From Elusimicrobiota bacterium (GTDB lineage: Bacteria > Elusimicrobiota > Elusimicrobia > Elusimicrobiales > Elusimicrobiaceae): a stretch of DNA of 7,230 bases. Where the stretch lies: NCBI GenBank assembly GCA_031271365.1, contig JAISVV010000109.1, positions 1 to 7,230 of the forward strand, in the 5' to 3' direction. Shown one piece after another: positions 1-5,934 of the stretch. The notes under the pieces are model-generated. The model made no database searches and was not told where the DNA came from. It worked only from the letters and a program-made list of their open reading frames with translations. Positions within the stretch are counted from its first letter, which is position 1. Each line of letters begins with the position of its first letter. Made by a program: the position numbers and the translations under genes.

Positions 1-892
1 CTTTTTGCGCGGCTTTTTTACTTTCTTCCAGCCCGAAAAGCGTTACGTAAGTCAGCTTTTTATTTGCGACGTCGCTGTTGCTTTTGCCAAGCTGTTTTTG
101 GGTGGCGGTGGCGTCTAAAATATCGTCCGCCACCTGGAAAGCAAAGCCTATGGCGGCTGCGTATTTTTGCATATTTTTTAAATCGCCGCCTTCGCAGCCG
201 GCAAGTATCGCGCCTATTTCCACCGCTGCGGTTATCAACGCGCCGGTTTTGTTTTTGTGTATATACTCAAGCGTCGCCGCGGCGGAAACTTCTTTCGCGC
301 CTTTAGGCAGCAAAAAGTATGCGGGGCCATTGCCCCTAAAATATCTTTTGTTTAATTTTGCGGCGCGTTTGCTTTTGCCTTCTAAGAGGCCTTCGGCAAA
401 AATATCGGCCACCTGGCCGCCGACCATGCCGCTTACGCCGCTGCGGCGGGCCAAACTTGTAACGGCGTTTAAAGCGCGCGCCGCGCCGACGGCTTTGTTT
501 TGCCCCGTGCGCGCCAGGGCTTCAAAGGCGTAGGTTAAAAGGCCGTCGCCCGCTAAGAGGGCTAAATCCTCGCCGTAAATTATGTGGTTTGTGGGTTTGC
601 CGCGGCGCAGGGCGTCGTTGTCTAGGGCGGGTAAATCGTCGTGTATCAAGGAGTAGGTGTGTATCATTTCCACCGCGGCCATGGCGGGCGCGGCGGCGGA
701 TGCGTTTAGGCCGAAGGCCTGCGCCGTCCAGCATAATAGGGCGGGGCGCACGCGCTTGCCGCCGGCGTTAAGCGAATAGGCCATAGCGTCGGTAATCACC
801 TGCGGCGCGTTTTTTATAAGGGCTAATTGTTTTTTTATCGCCGCTTCGGCCAGCTTGGCGGTTTTGGAAAGGGCGGCTTCAAAATGTTTCAT
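1..892 (-). CDS. ispA: Farnesyl/geranylgeranyl diphosphate synthase, C-terminus cut by window edge
   Basis: Trans-type prenyl diphosphate synthase that condenses isopentenyl diphosphate with allylic diphosphates in the cytoplasm, supplying precursors for undecaprenyl phosphate and quinones. I translated 297 codons from ATG 892 to the window edge with no stop or frameshift. Visible motifs: GGKRVRP near residue 45; first Asp-rich motif IHDDLPALDND at 83-93 (DDx4D, the bacterial form), followed by RRGKPTNH; GGQVADI at 158-164; HKNKTGALI at 212-220; second Asp-rich motif FQVADDILD at 252-260; then GKSNSDVANKKLTY. Tyr80, five residues before the first Asp of the first motif, is aromatic as in E. 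coli IspA, which favours farnesyl diphosphate as product over longer chains (inference). Oddity: residues about 169-207, between GGQVADIFAEG and LEYIH, are some 30 longer than in E. coli IspA. The start follows a TATAAT box by seven bases and has no Shine-Dalgarno. The family is certain; the exact product length is not. Confidence 0.93.
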   Translation of the reverse strand, partial: MKHFEAALSKTAKLAEAAIKKQLALIKNAPQVITDAMAYSLNAGGKRVRPALLCWTAQAFGLNASAAAPAMAAVEMIHTYSLIHDDLPALDNDALRRGKPTNHIIYGEDLALLAGDGLLTYAFEALARTGQNKAVGAARALNAVTSLARRSGVSGMVGGQVADIFAEGLLEGKSKRAAKLNKRYFRGNGPAYFLLPKGAKEVSAAATLEYIHKNKTGALITAAVEIGAILAGCEGGDLKNMQKYAAAIGFAFQVADDILDATATQKQLGKSNSDVANKKLTYVTLFGLEESKKAAQK

Positions 893-899
893 AATATTT

Positions 900-905
900 A
901 TTATA
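900..905 (-). promoter_or_regulatory. -10 box of ispA
   Basis: On the minus strand this reads TATAAT, a perfect sigma70-type -10 hexamer, followed by seven bases and then the ispA ATG. Transcription would start at or within one base of the start codon, giving a leaderless mRNA. No convincing -35 is seen at 16-18 bases spacing. The box overlaps the hydF -10 box on the other strand. Confidence 0.65.
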
Positions 906-907
906 CT
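902..907 (+). promoter_or_regulatory. -10 box of hydF
   Basis: TATACT, followed by exactly six bases and then the hydF ATG at 914. TTCAAA at 878-883, with an 18-base spacer, is a four-of-six match to a -35 box but lies inside ispA. No Shine-Dalgarno precedes the ATG, so a leaderless transcript is likely. Four bases (902-905) are shared with the divergent ispA -10 box. Confidence 0.62.
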
Positions 908-913
908 ATATAT

Positions 914-2020
914 ATGGAAAGGCTTTATATCGGCATTTATGGCGGGGTTAACAGCGGCAAAAGCACGCTTATCAACAGGCTTGCGGGGCAGGATATTGCC
1001 ATTGTTGCGCCGCAGGCGGGCACCACTACCGACCCTGTGCGTAAAAATATCGAACTTGAGGGCGTGGGCCCGGCTGTCCTTATAGACACCGCCGGCTACG
1101 GCGACGATACCGCCCTTGCCGCCCGGCGCGCCGCCAAAACCGCGCAGACGCTTGATATCGTAGATATGGCCGTTGTGCTGAGCGCCGCCGCGCCGACGCC
1201 GCAGGATACCGCTTTTATAGAAACTTTAAAGCAACGCAAAATCCCGTTTTTTATTATCAATAAAGAGCAGGCGCAGGACAGGCGCGCCGTGCTGCGGCTT
1301 ATACAAAAAAACAAACCCGCGCATATAAGCGCAAAGCAGGTTTTGCTTGACGATATTGTTGCCGCCGGCGATATTGTTGTTTTGGTAACGCCCATAGACG
1401 CCGCCGCGCCGCAAGGCCGCCTGATACTGCCGCAGGCGCAAAGCATACGCAATTTGCTTGATAATAACGCCGTAAGCGTAGTGCTGCAGCCGCGGCAGCT
1501 TGCCGGCTTTTTAGCGCAGAATAAAAACGTAAAGCTGGTGGTAACGGATTCTCAGGCTTTCGGCGAGGTTAATAAAATTGTGCCGGCCGATATTGCGCTT
1601 ACGAGTTTCAGTATTTTATTTGCGCGGCTTAAAGGCAATTTTGAACTTTATTTAAAAAGCGCGGGCGCGATAGACAAACTTAAAGACGGCGATAAAGTTT
1701 TAATGCTTGAAAGCTGCGCCCACAGCGCCGGCGCGTGCGACGATATCGGCCGCGTAAAACTGCCCGCTTTATTAAGCAAAAAGACCGGTAAAAAACTGGA
1801 ATTTAGCATTGTTTCCGGCCTTGACGCGCTGCCCGTAAATTTGCGAGAATATGCCCTAATTATACAATGCGGCGGCTGCATGGTAACAAAACAGCAGCTT
1901 AAAACCCGTATAGAAGCCGCCGCGGCGGCAGGGGCGCCGGTAACAAATTACGGCGTGGCTATGGCCTATTGCGCCGGTATTTTGCCGCGCGTAACGGAAG
2001 TTTTTAAAAAAGGGATATAA
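914..2020 (+). CDS. hydF: [FeFe]-hydrogenase maturation GTPase HydF (short, degenerate G domain)
   Basis: HydF is the cytoplasmic scaffold that assembles the diiron subcluster made by HydE/HydG and passes it to apo-hydrogenase. 368 residues from ATG 914. An in-frame ATG at 827 would overlap ispA and add 29 residues with no homology, so I reject it. Order: P-loop G10-x4-GKS17; TTTDP 37-41; G3 DTAG 58-61; a G4-like NKEQ 116-119 lacking the usual Asp of NKxD; SAK 139-141, after which the usual G5 loop/last helix segment is missing and the dimerisation domain starts at once (VLVTPID 156-162, then GRLILPQ 168-174). C-terminal cluster domain: C268-A-H270, DDIGRVK 276-282, then Q318-C319-G-G-C322 where HCGGC is usual, and TNYGVAMAYCAGILPR 344-359. 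HydF proteins I know are about 400-410 residues. The three cluster cysteines (268, 319, 322) are present, so it is probably functional in scaffolding; GTP specificity is doubtful. Family identity is firm. Confidence 0.95.
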   Translation: MERLYIGIYGGVNSGKSTLINRLAGQDIAIVAPQAGTTTDPVRKNIELEGVGPAVLIDTAGYGDDTALAARRAAKTAQTLDIVDMAVVLSAAAPTPQDTAFIETLKQRKIPFFIINKEQAQDRRAVLRLIQKNKPAHISAKQVLLDDIVAAGDIVVLVTPIDAAAPQGRLILPQAQSIRNLLDNNAVSVVLQPRQLAGFLAQNKNVKLVVTDSQAFGEVNKIVPADIALTSFSILFARLKGNFELYLKSAGAIDKLKDGDKVLMLESCAHSAGACDDIGRVKLPALLSKKTGKKLEFSIVSGLDALPVNLREYALIIQCGGCMVTKQQLKTRIEAAAAAGAPVTNYGVAMAYCAGILPRVTEVFKKGI

Positions 2021-2021
2021 T
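2016..2021 (+). promoter_or_regulatory. -10 box upstream of the pilin gene
   Basis: A perfect TATAAT that contains the hydF stop codon (2018-2020). It would start transcription near 2028, about 29 bases before the pilin ATG, leaving room for a Shine-Dalgarno. The -35 is unclear. A second A/T-rich candidate, TATAAA, lies at 2037-2042. Either would let the pilin be expressed apart from hydF. Confidence 0.45.
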
Positions 2022-2045
2022 TTGGTTGTAAGTTTTTATAAAAAT

Positions 2046-2051
2046 AAGAGG
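2046..2051 (+). promoter_or_regulatory. Shine-Dalgarno of the pilin gene
   Basis: AAGAGG with a five-base spacer to ATG 2057. It fixes the pilin start and contrasts with the four leaderless-looking genes around it. Confidence 0.75.
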
Positions 2052-2056
2052 TTTTT

Positions 2057-2566
2057 ATGAAAATAAACAAAAAAGGTTTTACCCTTATAGAGCTTTTGGT
2101 AGTGGTGCTTATTATCGGTATACTGGCGGCCGTCGCTTTGCCGATGTATAACAGAGCCGTTGTAAAAACGCGGCTTATGGAAGGCCTTTCCGTTTTAAGA
2201 AGTTTGGCGGAATCTTCCAAAAGATATTATATGGCTCATGGCAAATCTCCCTGTACGGCTTCTTATGATTCCGCCAGTTTAGACAAGTTGGATGTTACCC
2301 TGGATATGGCCGCTGCGAGTAAAAAATTTAAAATATGGTATTGGGGGGCGCCGGTTTGCGGGTATCTGTATCTGCAAGACATAAAAACCGGCCTTCTTAT
2401 ATATTACTCTTTGGAAATAGACGGAAACGCCGGTATAAACCGCAAAGACCAAATTATCTGCCGCGACCAGGGTAACGAGGAGCACAAAAAGTATTGCGCC
2501 ATGCTCGGGAAAATAGAGCGCACTTACGGCAGCGCCGCAGACGGCTATAACCTGATGAGTTTTTAA
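2057..2566 (+). CDS. Type IV pilin-like protein with prepilin N-terminus
   Basis: 169-residue precursor of a type IV pilin or type II secretion pseudopilin. The leader MKINKKG ends at Gly7; prepilin peptidase should cut before Phe8, giving a mature N-terminus FTLIELLVVVLIIGILAAVA with the conserved Glu at mature position 5 (Glu12). Residues 8-30 form the hydrophobic helix that anchors the protein in the membrane and packs the fibre core. The globular part carries Cys66, Cys101, Cys135 and Cys147; the last pair, 11 residues apart, could close a C-terminal disulfide loop as in PilE/PilA-type major pilins. No assembly gene (ATPase, platform, peptidase) is adjacent, so it is a stand-alone pilin between two hydrogenase maturation genes. 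Gut Elusimicrobiota are, as I recall, rich in such orphan pilins. It has its own TATAAT and Shine-Dalgarno. Whether it is a major pilin, minor pilin or pseudopilin cannot be told from the sequence. Confidence 0.9.
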   Translation: MKINKKGFTLIELLVVVLIIGILAAVALPMYNRAVVKTRLMEGLSVLRSLAESSKRYYMAHGKSPCTASYDSASLDKLDVTLDMAAASKKFKIWYWGAPVCGYLYLQDIKTGLLIYYSLEIDGNAGINRKDQIICRDQGNEEHKKYCAMLGKIERTYGSAADGYNLMSF

Positions 2567-2569
2567 AAA
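2560..2569. other. Convergent stop-codon overlap of pilin and hydG
   Basis: The palindrome TTTTTAAAAA holds both stop codons: TAA of the pilin at 2564-2566 and TAA of hydG on the other strand at 2565-2563. The coding regions overlap by four bases. I see no GC-rich hairpin next to the T run, so no standard intrinsic terminator can be placed for either gene. Confidence 0.85.
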
Positions 2570-3933
2570 TACACGTCGCGCTTGCCGGCGGCGATTTCTT
2601 TTAGGCGCTCCAGCGTATTTTCTTTTACCTGCGGCGGCAAGTCGCTTATCATTTTATCTATCAGCGCAAAGCCTTTCTCCCGCAGGTTATCATCCGCAAA
2701 ATCGTATAAATATTCGGCAAAAGTAAACATGGCGTTTGGCAGGCAGTGGATTTTGATAAGGCCCGGCTTTGCCAAATCCATAAAGTCTTTGCCAACGCGG
2801 CCAAGGCGGTAGCAGCCCGTGCAGAAAGAGGGTATATAGCCGTGCGAAACCATATCGTCTGTTACCTGGGCCAAAGTCCTGTGGTCGCCCAGGGAAAATT
2901 GTTCGCCGGCTTCTTTGTTTTCGTACCCGCCCGGGTTGGTTTTGGAGCCCGCGGATATTTGCGATATGCCCAAATCAAAAGCGTCGCGCCGGGTTTGCGC
3001 GTTTTCGCGCGTGCTTAAAATAATGCCGGTGTAGGGCACGGCAATGCGCAGCACGGCTATTATCTTTTTAAAATCTTCGTCGCTGACGGCATGGGGCGGG
3101 CGCTCGCTAAGCTCGCTGCCGGCGGCGGGTTCTATGCGCGGCACCGATATTGTGTGCGGGCCTACGCCGTAAGTATCTTCCAAATCTTTAATATGCTGCA
3201 GCATGGCAAGCACTTCGTACTTATAATTATAGAGGCCAAAGAGTATGCCTATGCCGACGTCGTTTAAGCCGGCTTCTAAAGCGCGGTGCATGGCGTTTAG
3301 GCGGAAGTCGTAATCCTTTTTAGGGCCGGCGGTGTGCAGGCTTTCGTAAGTCGGCTTGTGATAGGTTTCCTGAAAAAGCTGGAAAGTGCCGATATTATAC
3401 TGCTTAAGCTGCCTAAACTCCTCCGTGGTCAGCGGCGCGATATTTACGTTAACGCGGCGTATATTATTTTTGCCGTCTTTAACGCTGTAGACGCTTTTGA
3501 CGGCGTCAAAAACATACTGCAAACCTTTGCCGGTATAACTTTCGCCCGCAACCAATAAAACGCGTTTGTGGCCTTGGCGGATAAGCTCCAGCGTTTCGGC
3601 CTTAACTTCGTCCTGCGTTAAAGCGCGGCGTTTAAGCGCGCGGTTGGATACGCGGAAGGCGCAATAAGCGCATTCGTTATTGCATAAGTTGGAAATATAA
3701 AGCGGCGCAAAAAGCACAAGGCGGTTGCCGTAAATTTCGGTTTTGATAAATTTGGCGGTTTCAAAAATTTCGTTTAAAAGTTGTTTGTCGGTAACGGCGA
3801 GCAGGGCCGCCGTCTCGGTAAAAGAAACGCCTTTTAAGGCGCGGGCGCGCTGCAAAATTTCGCGCACTTGCTGCGGCGCGGCGTTTTGCGCGGCTTCAAG
3901 CGTTTGGGTAATCAGTTCGTCATTTATTTTCAT
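2563..3933 (-). CDS. hydG: [FeFe]-hydrogenase maturase HydG, radical SAM tyrosine lyase
   Basis: Cytoplasmic radical SAM enzyme that splits tyrosine into p-cresol and dehydroglycine and converts the latter to the CO and CN ligands of the H-cluster, delivered as an Fe(CO)2CN-cysteine unit. 456 residues, about the usual length. The SAM cluster motif is C84-x3-C88-x2-C91 (CNNECAYC). The HydG-specific auxiliary cluster motif near the C-terminus is C371-x2-C374-x22-C397, an exact CX2CX22C, which separates it from ThiH and HydE. VGPHTISVPR at 257-266 contains His260, probably the equivalent of the histidine that holds the extra 'dangler' iron in characterised HydG. IGTFQLFQETYH at 181-192 is also typical. 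The ATG at 3933 follows an extended -10 by six bases without a Shine-Dalgarno. It points away from hydF and towards the pilin, so the two maturases are not co-transcribed. No defect is seen. Confidence 0.97.
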   Translation of the reverse strand: MKINDELITQTLEAAQNAAPQQVREILQRARALKGVSFTETAALLAVTDKQLLNEIFETAKFIKTEIYGNRLVLFAPLYISNLCNNECAYCAFRVSNRALKRRALTQDEVKAETLELIRQGHKRVLLVAGESYTGKGLQYVFDAVKSVYSVKDGKNNIRRVNVNIAPLTTEEFRQLKQYNIGTFQLFQETYHKPTYESLHTAGPKKDYDFRLNAMHRALEAGLNDVGIGILFGLYNYKYEVLAMLQHIKDLEDTYGVGPHTISVPRIEPAAGSELSERPPHAVSDEDFKKIIAVLRIAVPYTGIILSTRENAQTRRDAFDLGISQISAGSKTNPGGYENKEAGEQFSLGDHRTLAQVTDDMVSHGYIPSFCTGCYRLGRVGKDFMDLAKPGLIKIHCLPNAMFTFAEYLYDFADDNLREKGFALIDKMISDLPPQVKENTLERLKEIAAGKRDVYF

Positions 3934-3939
3934 ATCTAT

Positions 3940-3945
3940 ATTCTA
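3940..3945 (-). promoter_or_regulatory. Extended -10 box of hydG
   Basis: The minus strand reads TGC-TAGAAT (TG at 3948-3947), an extended -10 element, then exactly six bases to the ATG at 3933. No good -35 is present, as is common for extended -10 promoters. It predicts a leaderless hydG mRNA. Confidence 0.65.
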
Positions 3946-3956
3946 GCACTTTATGT

Positions 3957-3962
3957 TAAAAT
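3957..3962 (+). promoter_or_regulatory. Extended -10 box of the LtaS-like gene
   Basis: TGT-TAAAAT (TG at 3954-3955), an extended -10 element, followed by exactly six bases and ATG 3969. No Shine-Dalgarno precedes the ATG. It faces away from the hydG promoter; the two boxes are 11 bases apart and do not overlap. Confidence 0.6.
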
Positions 3963-3968
3963 ATTTAT

Positions 3969-5933
3969 ATGAAGACGCCCAATATACCGCGCCGCTTTAG
4001 CGCGTATCTTTTTTTTGCCTTTTTTAACGCAATAATTTTTAGCCTTTTGCGCGTGGTTTTTTATTTTGTCTTCCCGCCGGCGCAGGCATTGGACGGCGGC
4101 CTTTTGGCCAAAGCGTTTTACACCGGCGCGCGCTTTGATTTGCGTTTGGCTTTTTGGTTTGCCCTGCCGCTGGGCGTTATTTTTTTGCTGCCTTATAAAA
4201 AATGGCTTAAAAATTTTACCGCGGTTTTTTATACGGCGGCTTTTTTGCTTGCAGCCGCCCTTTACGCCGCGGATTTTGGCTATTACGCCTACCTTGCCGA
4301 GCGGCTTAACGCCTATATCTTTGCCCTTGCGGCCGAGGCCGGCATATCGCTGGAAATGCTTTGGCAAAGCTACCCCGTGGTAAAATACGCTTTTGCTTTT
4401 ATAATTATCGCCGCGGTTTATTATGTTTTTATCTGCAAACTTTTAAAATGGGTTTACGCAAAAACAAGCCCAAAGCGGCATTATTGGTACGCGCTTTTGG
4501 GTTTAATAATAACCTTTGTTTTTATTTGGGGCCGCCTGGCGCAGTATCCGCTTAGGTGGAGCAATGCTTACTTCAGCCCTAATCCGTATATAACGGCGCT
4601 TTCCATAAACCCGGTGCAAAATCTTTATGATACTTACGCCTTCTCTCTAAACCCCGGCTTTGACGAGGAGCAAACCCGCCGCTACTATGACGTTACGGCC
4701 GATTATTTAGGCGTTTTGGGCAAGGACGCGCAAAAATTAAATTTTGCCCGCCAAATACCCGGGGCAAAAGACGGCCCCAAAAATTACAATGTGGTTGTGA
4801 TTATAATGGAATCCTACTCCATGGACAAAAGTTCCTTTATCAACCCGGAGCTTGATACCACGCCCCGCTCGGCAGAGCTGGCAAAACGCGGCGTTTTGTT
4901 TACCAACTTTTTTACGCCCACCACCGGCACCGCGCGCGGCGTATTTACCACCATGACCGGCCTGCCCGACACTTCGCCGGTGGAAACCGCGTCGCGCAAC
5001 CCCGCCCTGGCGCGCCAGCATATGCTTTTAAACGATTTAAAAGGATACGCAAAGTTTTACATTATCGGCGGCAGCGCCAGCTGGGGCAATATCCGCGGCA
5101 TGCTGAGCCACAATATAGACGGCCTTAACCTGATAGAAGAAGGCGCCTTTGAAGGCGCCGGCCGCACGGACGTTTGGGGGCTTTCGGATTTAGATATGCT
5201 GCGTTACTCGGCCAAAATTTTAGGGCGGACAAAGCAGCCTTTCGCGGCGGTTTTGCAGACGGCCGGCTTCCACCGCCCGTATACAATACCCAAAGACCAC
5301 GGCGCCTTTGAACTTAAAGAGCAAGACGAGGACTTGCTTAAAGCCCACGGCTTCAGCGGCAACGAGGAGTATAACTCCCTGCGCTTTGAAGATTATTCTT
5401 TGGGCGAGTTTTTTGACATTATAGAAAACGAGCCTTTTTACAAAAATACCATTTTTTTAATTTTTGGCGACCATGCCCTCAACGTGCAGGAAAGTAAAAA
5501 TTACCCGCCGGCCGCTTTGCAGCTGGGGCTTACCGCCAACCATACGCCGCTTATAATTATAGCCCCCGGCCTTGCGCCCGGCGTCGACGATAAACCCGCC
5601 GGCCAAACCGATATCATGGCCACCATAGGCGGCCTGCTGGGCCTGGAGCATACGGCAGCCGGCATCGGCCGCAACGTGTTTGACAAAAACTCCAAACGCG
5701 GCGCTTTTATTTTAGGCGGCGGGGCGGCCGTACCTTACATAGGCTATATACAAGACGGATATTATTATGTGGATTGGCCCAATAAAAAAGGTTTGTTTAA
5801 ATACGCCGCGCAGGACGCCGATACCGATTATTGCCTGCAGAAGCCGCAGCTTTGCCGGGATATGGCGGCCTTAACGCAGGGTTTATATCAGGCGTCGCGC
5901 TGGATAACTTTCCACCGGCAGGAGGCCCCGTAA
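3969..5933 (+). CDS. LTA synthase/OpgB-like membrane phosphoglycerol-type transferase
   Basis: 654-residue member of the alkaline phosphatase/sulfatase superfamily, LtaS branch: an N-terminal membrane domain of about five helices (roughly residues 11-35, 56-75, 82-104, 137-160, 172-190), then an extracytoplasmic catalytic domain. Such enzymes move glycerol phosphate from phosphatidylglycerol onto an envelope acceptor (lipoteichoic acid in Firmicutes, periplasmic glucans through OpgB in Proteobacteria). Likely active-site residues by position: Glu281 in VVIIMESYS, Thr321 in TGTARGVFTTMTGLPD (nucleophile), His435 in FHRPY, and Asp501-His502 in FGDHAL. These match the metal ligands and substrate histidine known from S. 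aureus LtaS. The C-terminal tail of about 100 residues follows a DIMATIGGLLG segment and has two cysteines near residues 623 and 630. Acceptor and donor are unknown here. It is followed after one base by an NhaP2-type antiporter and probably forms an operon with it. Family is secure; a gene name is not. Confidence 0.9.
   Translation: MKTPNIPRRFSAYLFFAFFNAIIFSLLRVVFYFVFPPAQALDGGLLAKAFYTGARFDLRLAFWFALPLGVIFLLPYKKWLKNFTAVFYTAAFLLAAALYAADFGYYAYLAERLNAYIFALAAEAGISLEMLWQSYPVVKYAFAFIIIAAVYYVFICKLLKWVYAKTSPKRHYWYALLGLIITFVFIWGRLAQYPLRWSNAYFSPNPYITALSINPVQNLYDTYAFSLNPGFDEEQTRRYYDVTADYLGVLGKDAQKLNFARQIPGAKDGPKNYNVVVIIMESYSMDKSSFINPELDTTPRSAELAKRGVLFTNFFTPTTGTARGVFTTMTGLPDTSPVETASRNPALARQHMLLNDLKGYAKFYIIGGSASWGNIRGMLSHNIDGLNLIEEGAFEGAGRTDVWGLSDLDMLRYSAKILGRTKQPFAAVLQTAGFHRPYTIPKDHGAFELKEQDEDLLKAHGFSGNEEYNSLRFEDYSLGEFFDIIENEPFYKNTIFLIFGDHALNVQESKNYPPAALQLGLTANHTPLIIIAPGLAPGVDDKPAGQTDIMATIGGLLGLEHTAAGIGRNVFDKNSKRGAFILGGGAAVPYIGYIQDGYYYVDWPNKKGLFKYAAQDADTDYCLQKPQLCRDMAALTQGLYQASRWITFHRQEAP
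5920..5925 (+). promoter_or_regulatory. Shine-Dalgarno of the antiporter gene
   Basis: AGGAGG inside the last codons of the upstream gene, nine bases before ATG 5935. A strong site just before a one-base intergenic gap supports co-transcription and translational coupling. Confidence 0.8.
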
Positions 5934-5934
5934 C

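Noticed and set aside
78..533. 151-codon plus-strand open frame opposite the prenyl synthase
   Set aside because: It lies wholly antisense to a gene with complete family motifs; its sequence is an Ala/Pro/Lys-rich by-product and shows no recognisable domain or ribosome site.
827..913. Upstream ATG that would extend HydF by 29 residues
   Set aside because: The extension overlaps ispA, runs through the divergent promoter and has no homology to HydF; the P-loop begins correctly about ten residues after ATG 914.
2021..2056. Possible riboswitch or small RNA in the hydF-pilin gap
   Set aside because: Only 36 bases, A/T-rich, no stem that can be drawn; a TATAAT, a short leader and a Shine-Dalgarno explain it.
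2563..3933. Alternative identity as ThiH or HydE
   Set aside because: The exact C-terminal CX2CX22C cluster motif is specific to HydG; ThiH lacks it and HydE differs in both length and motif.
3951..4367. 138-codon minus-strand open frame opposite the LtaS-like gene
   Set aside because: Lys/Arg-rich, low-complexity antisense of a membrane-helix region; the mirror of T-rich hydrophobic codons, not a ribosomal or DNA-binding protein.
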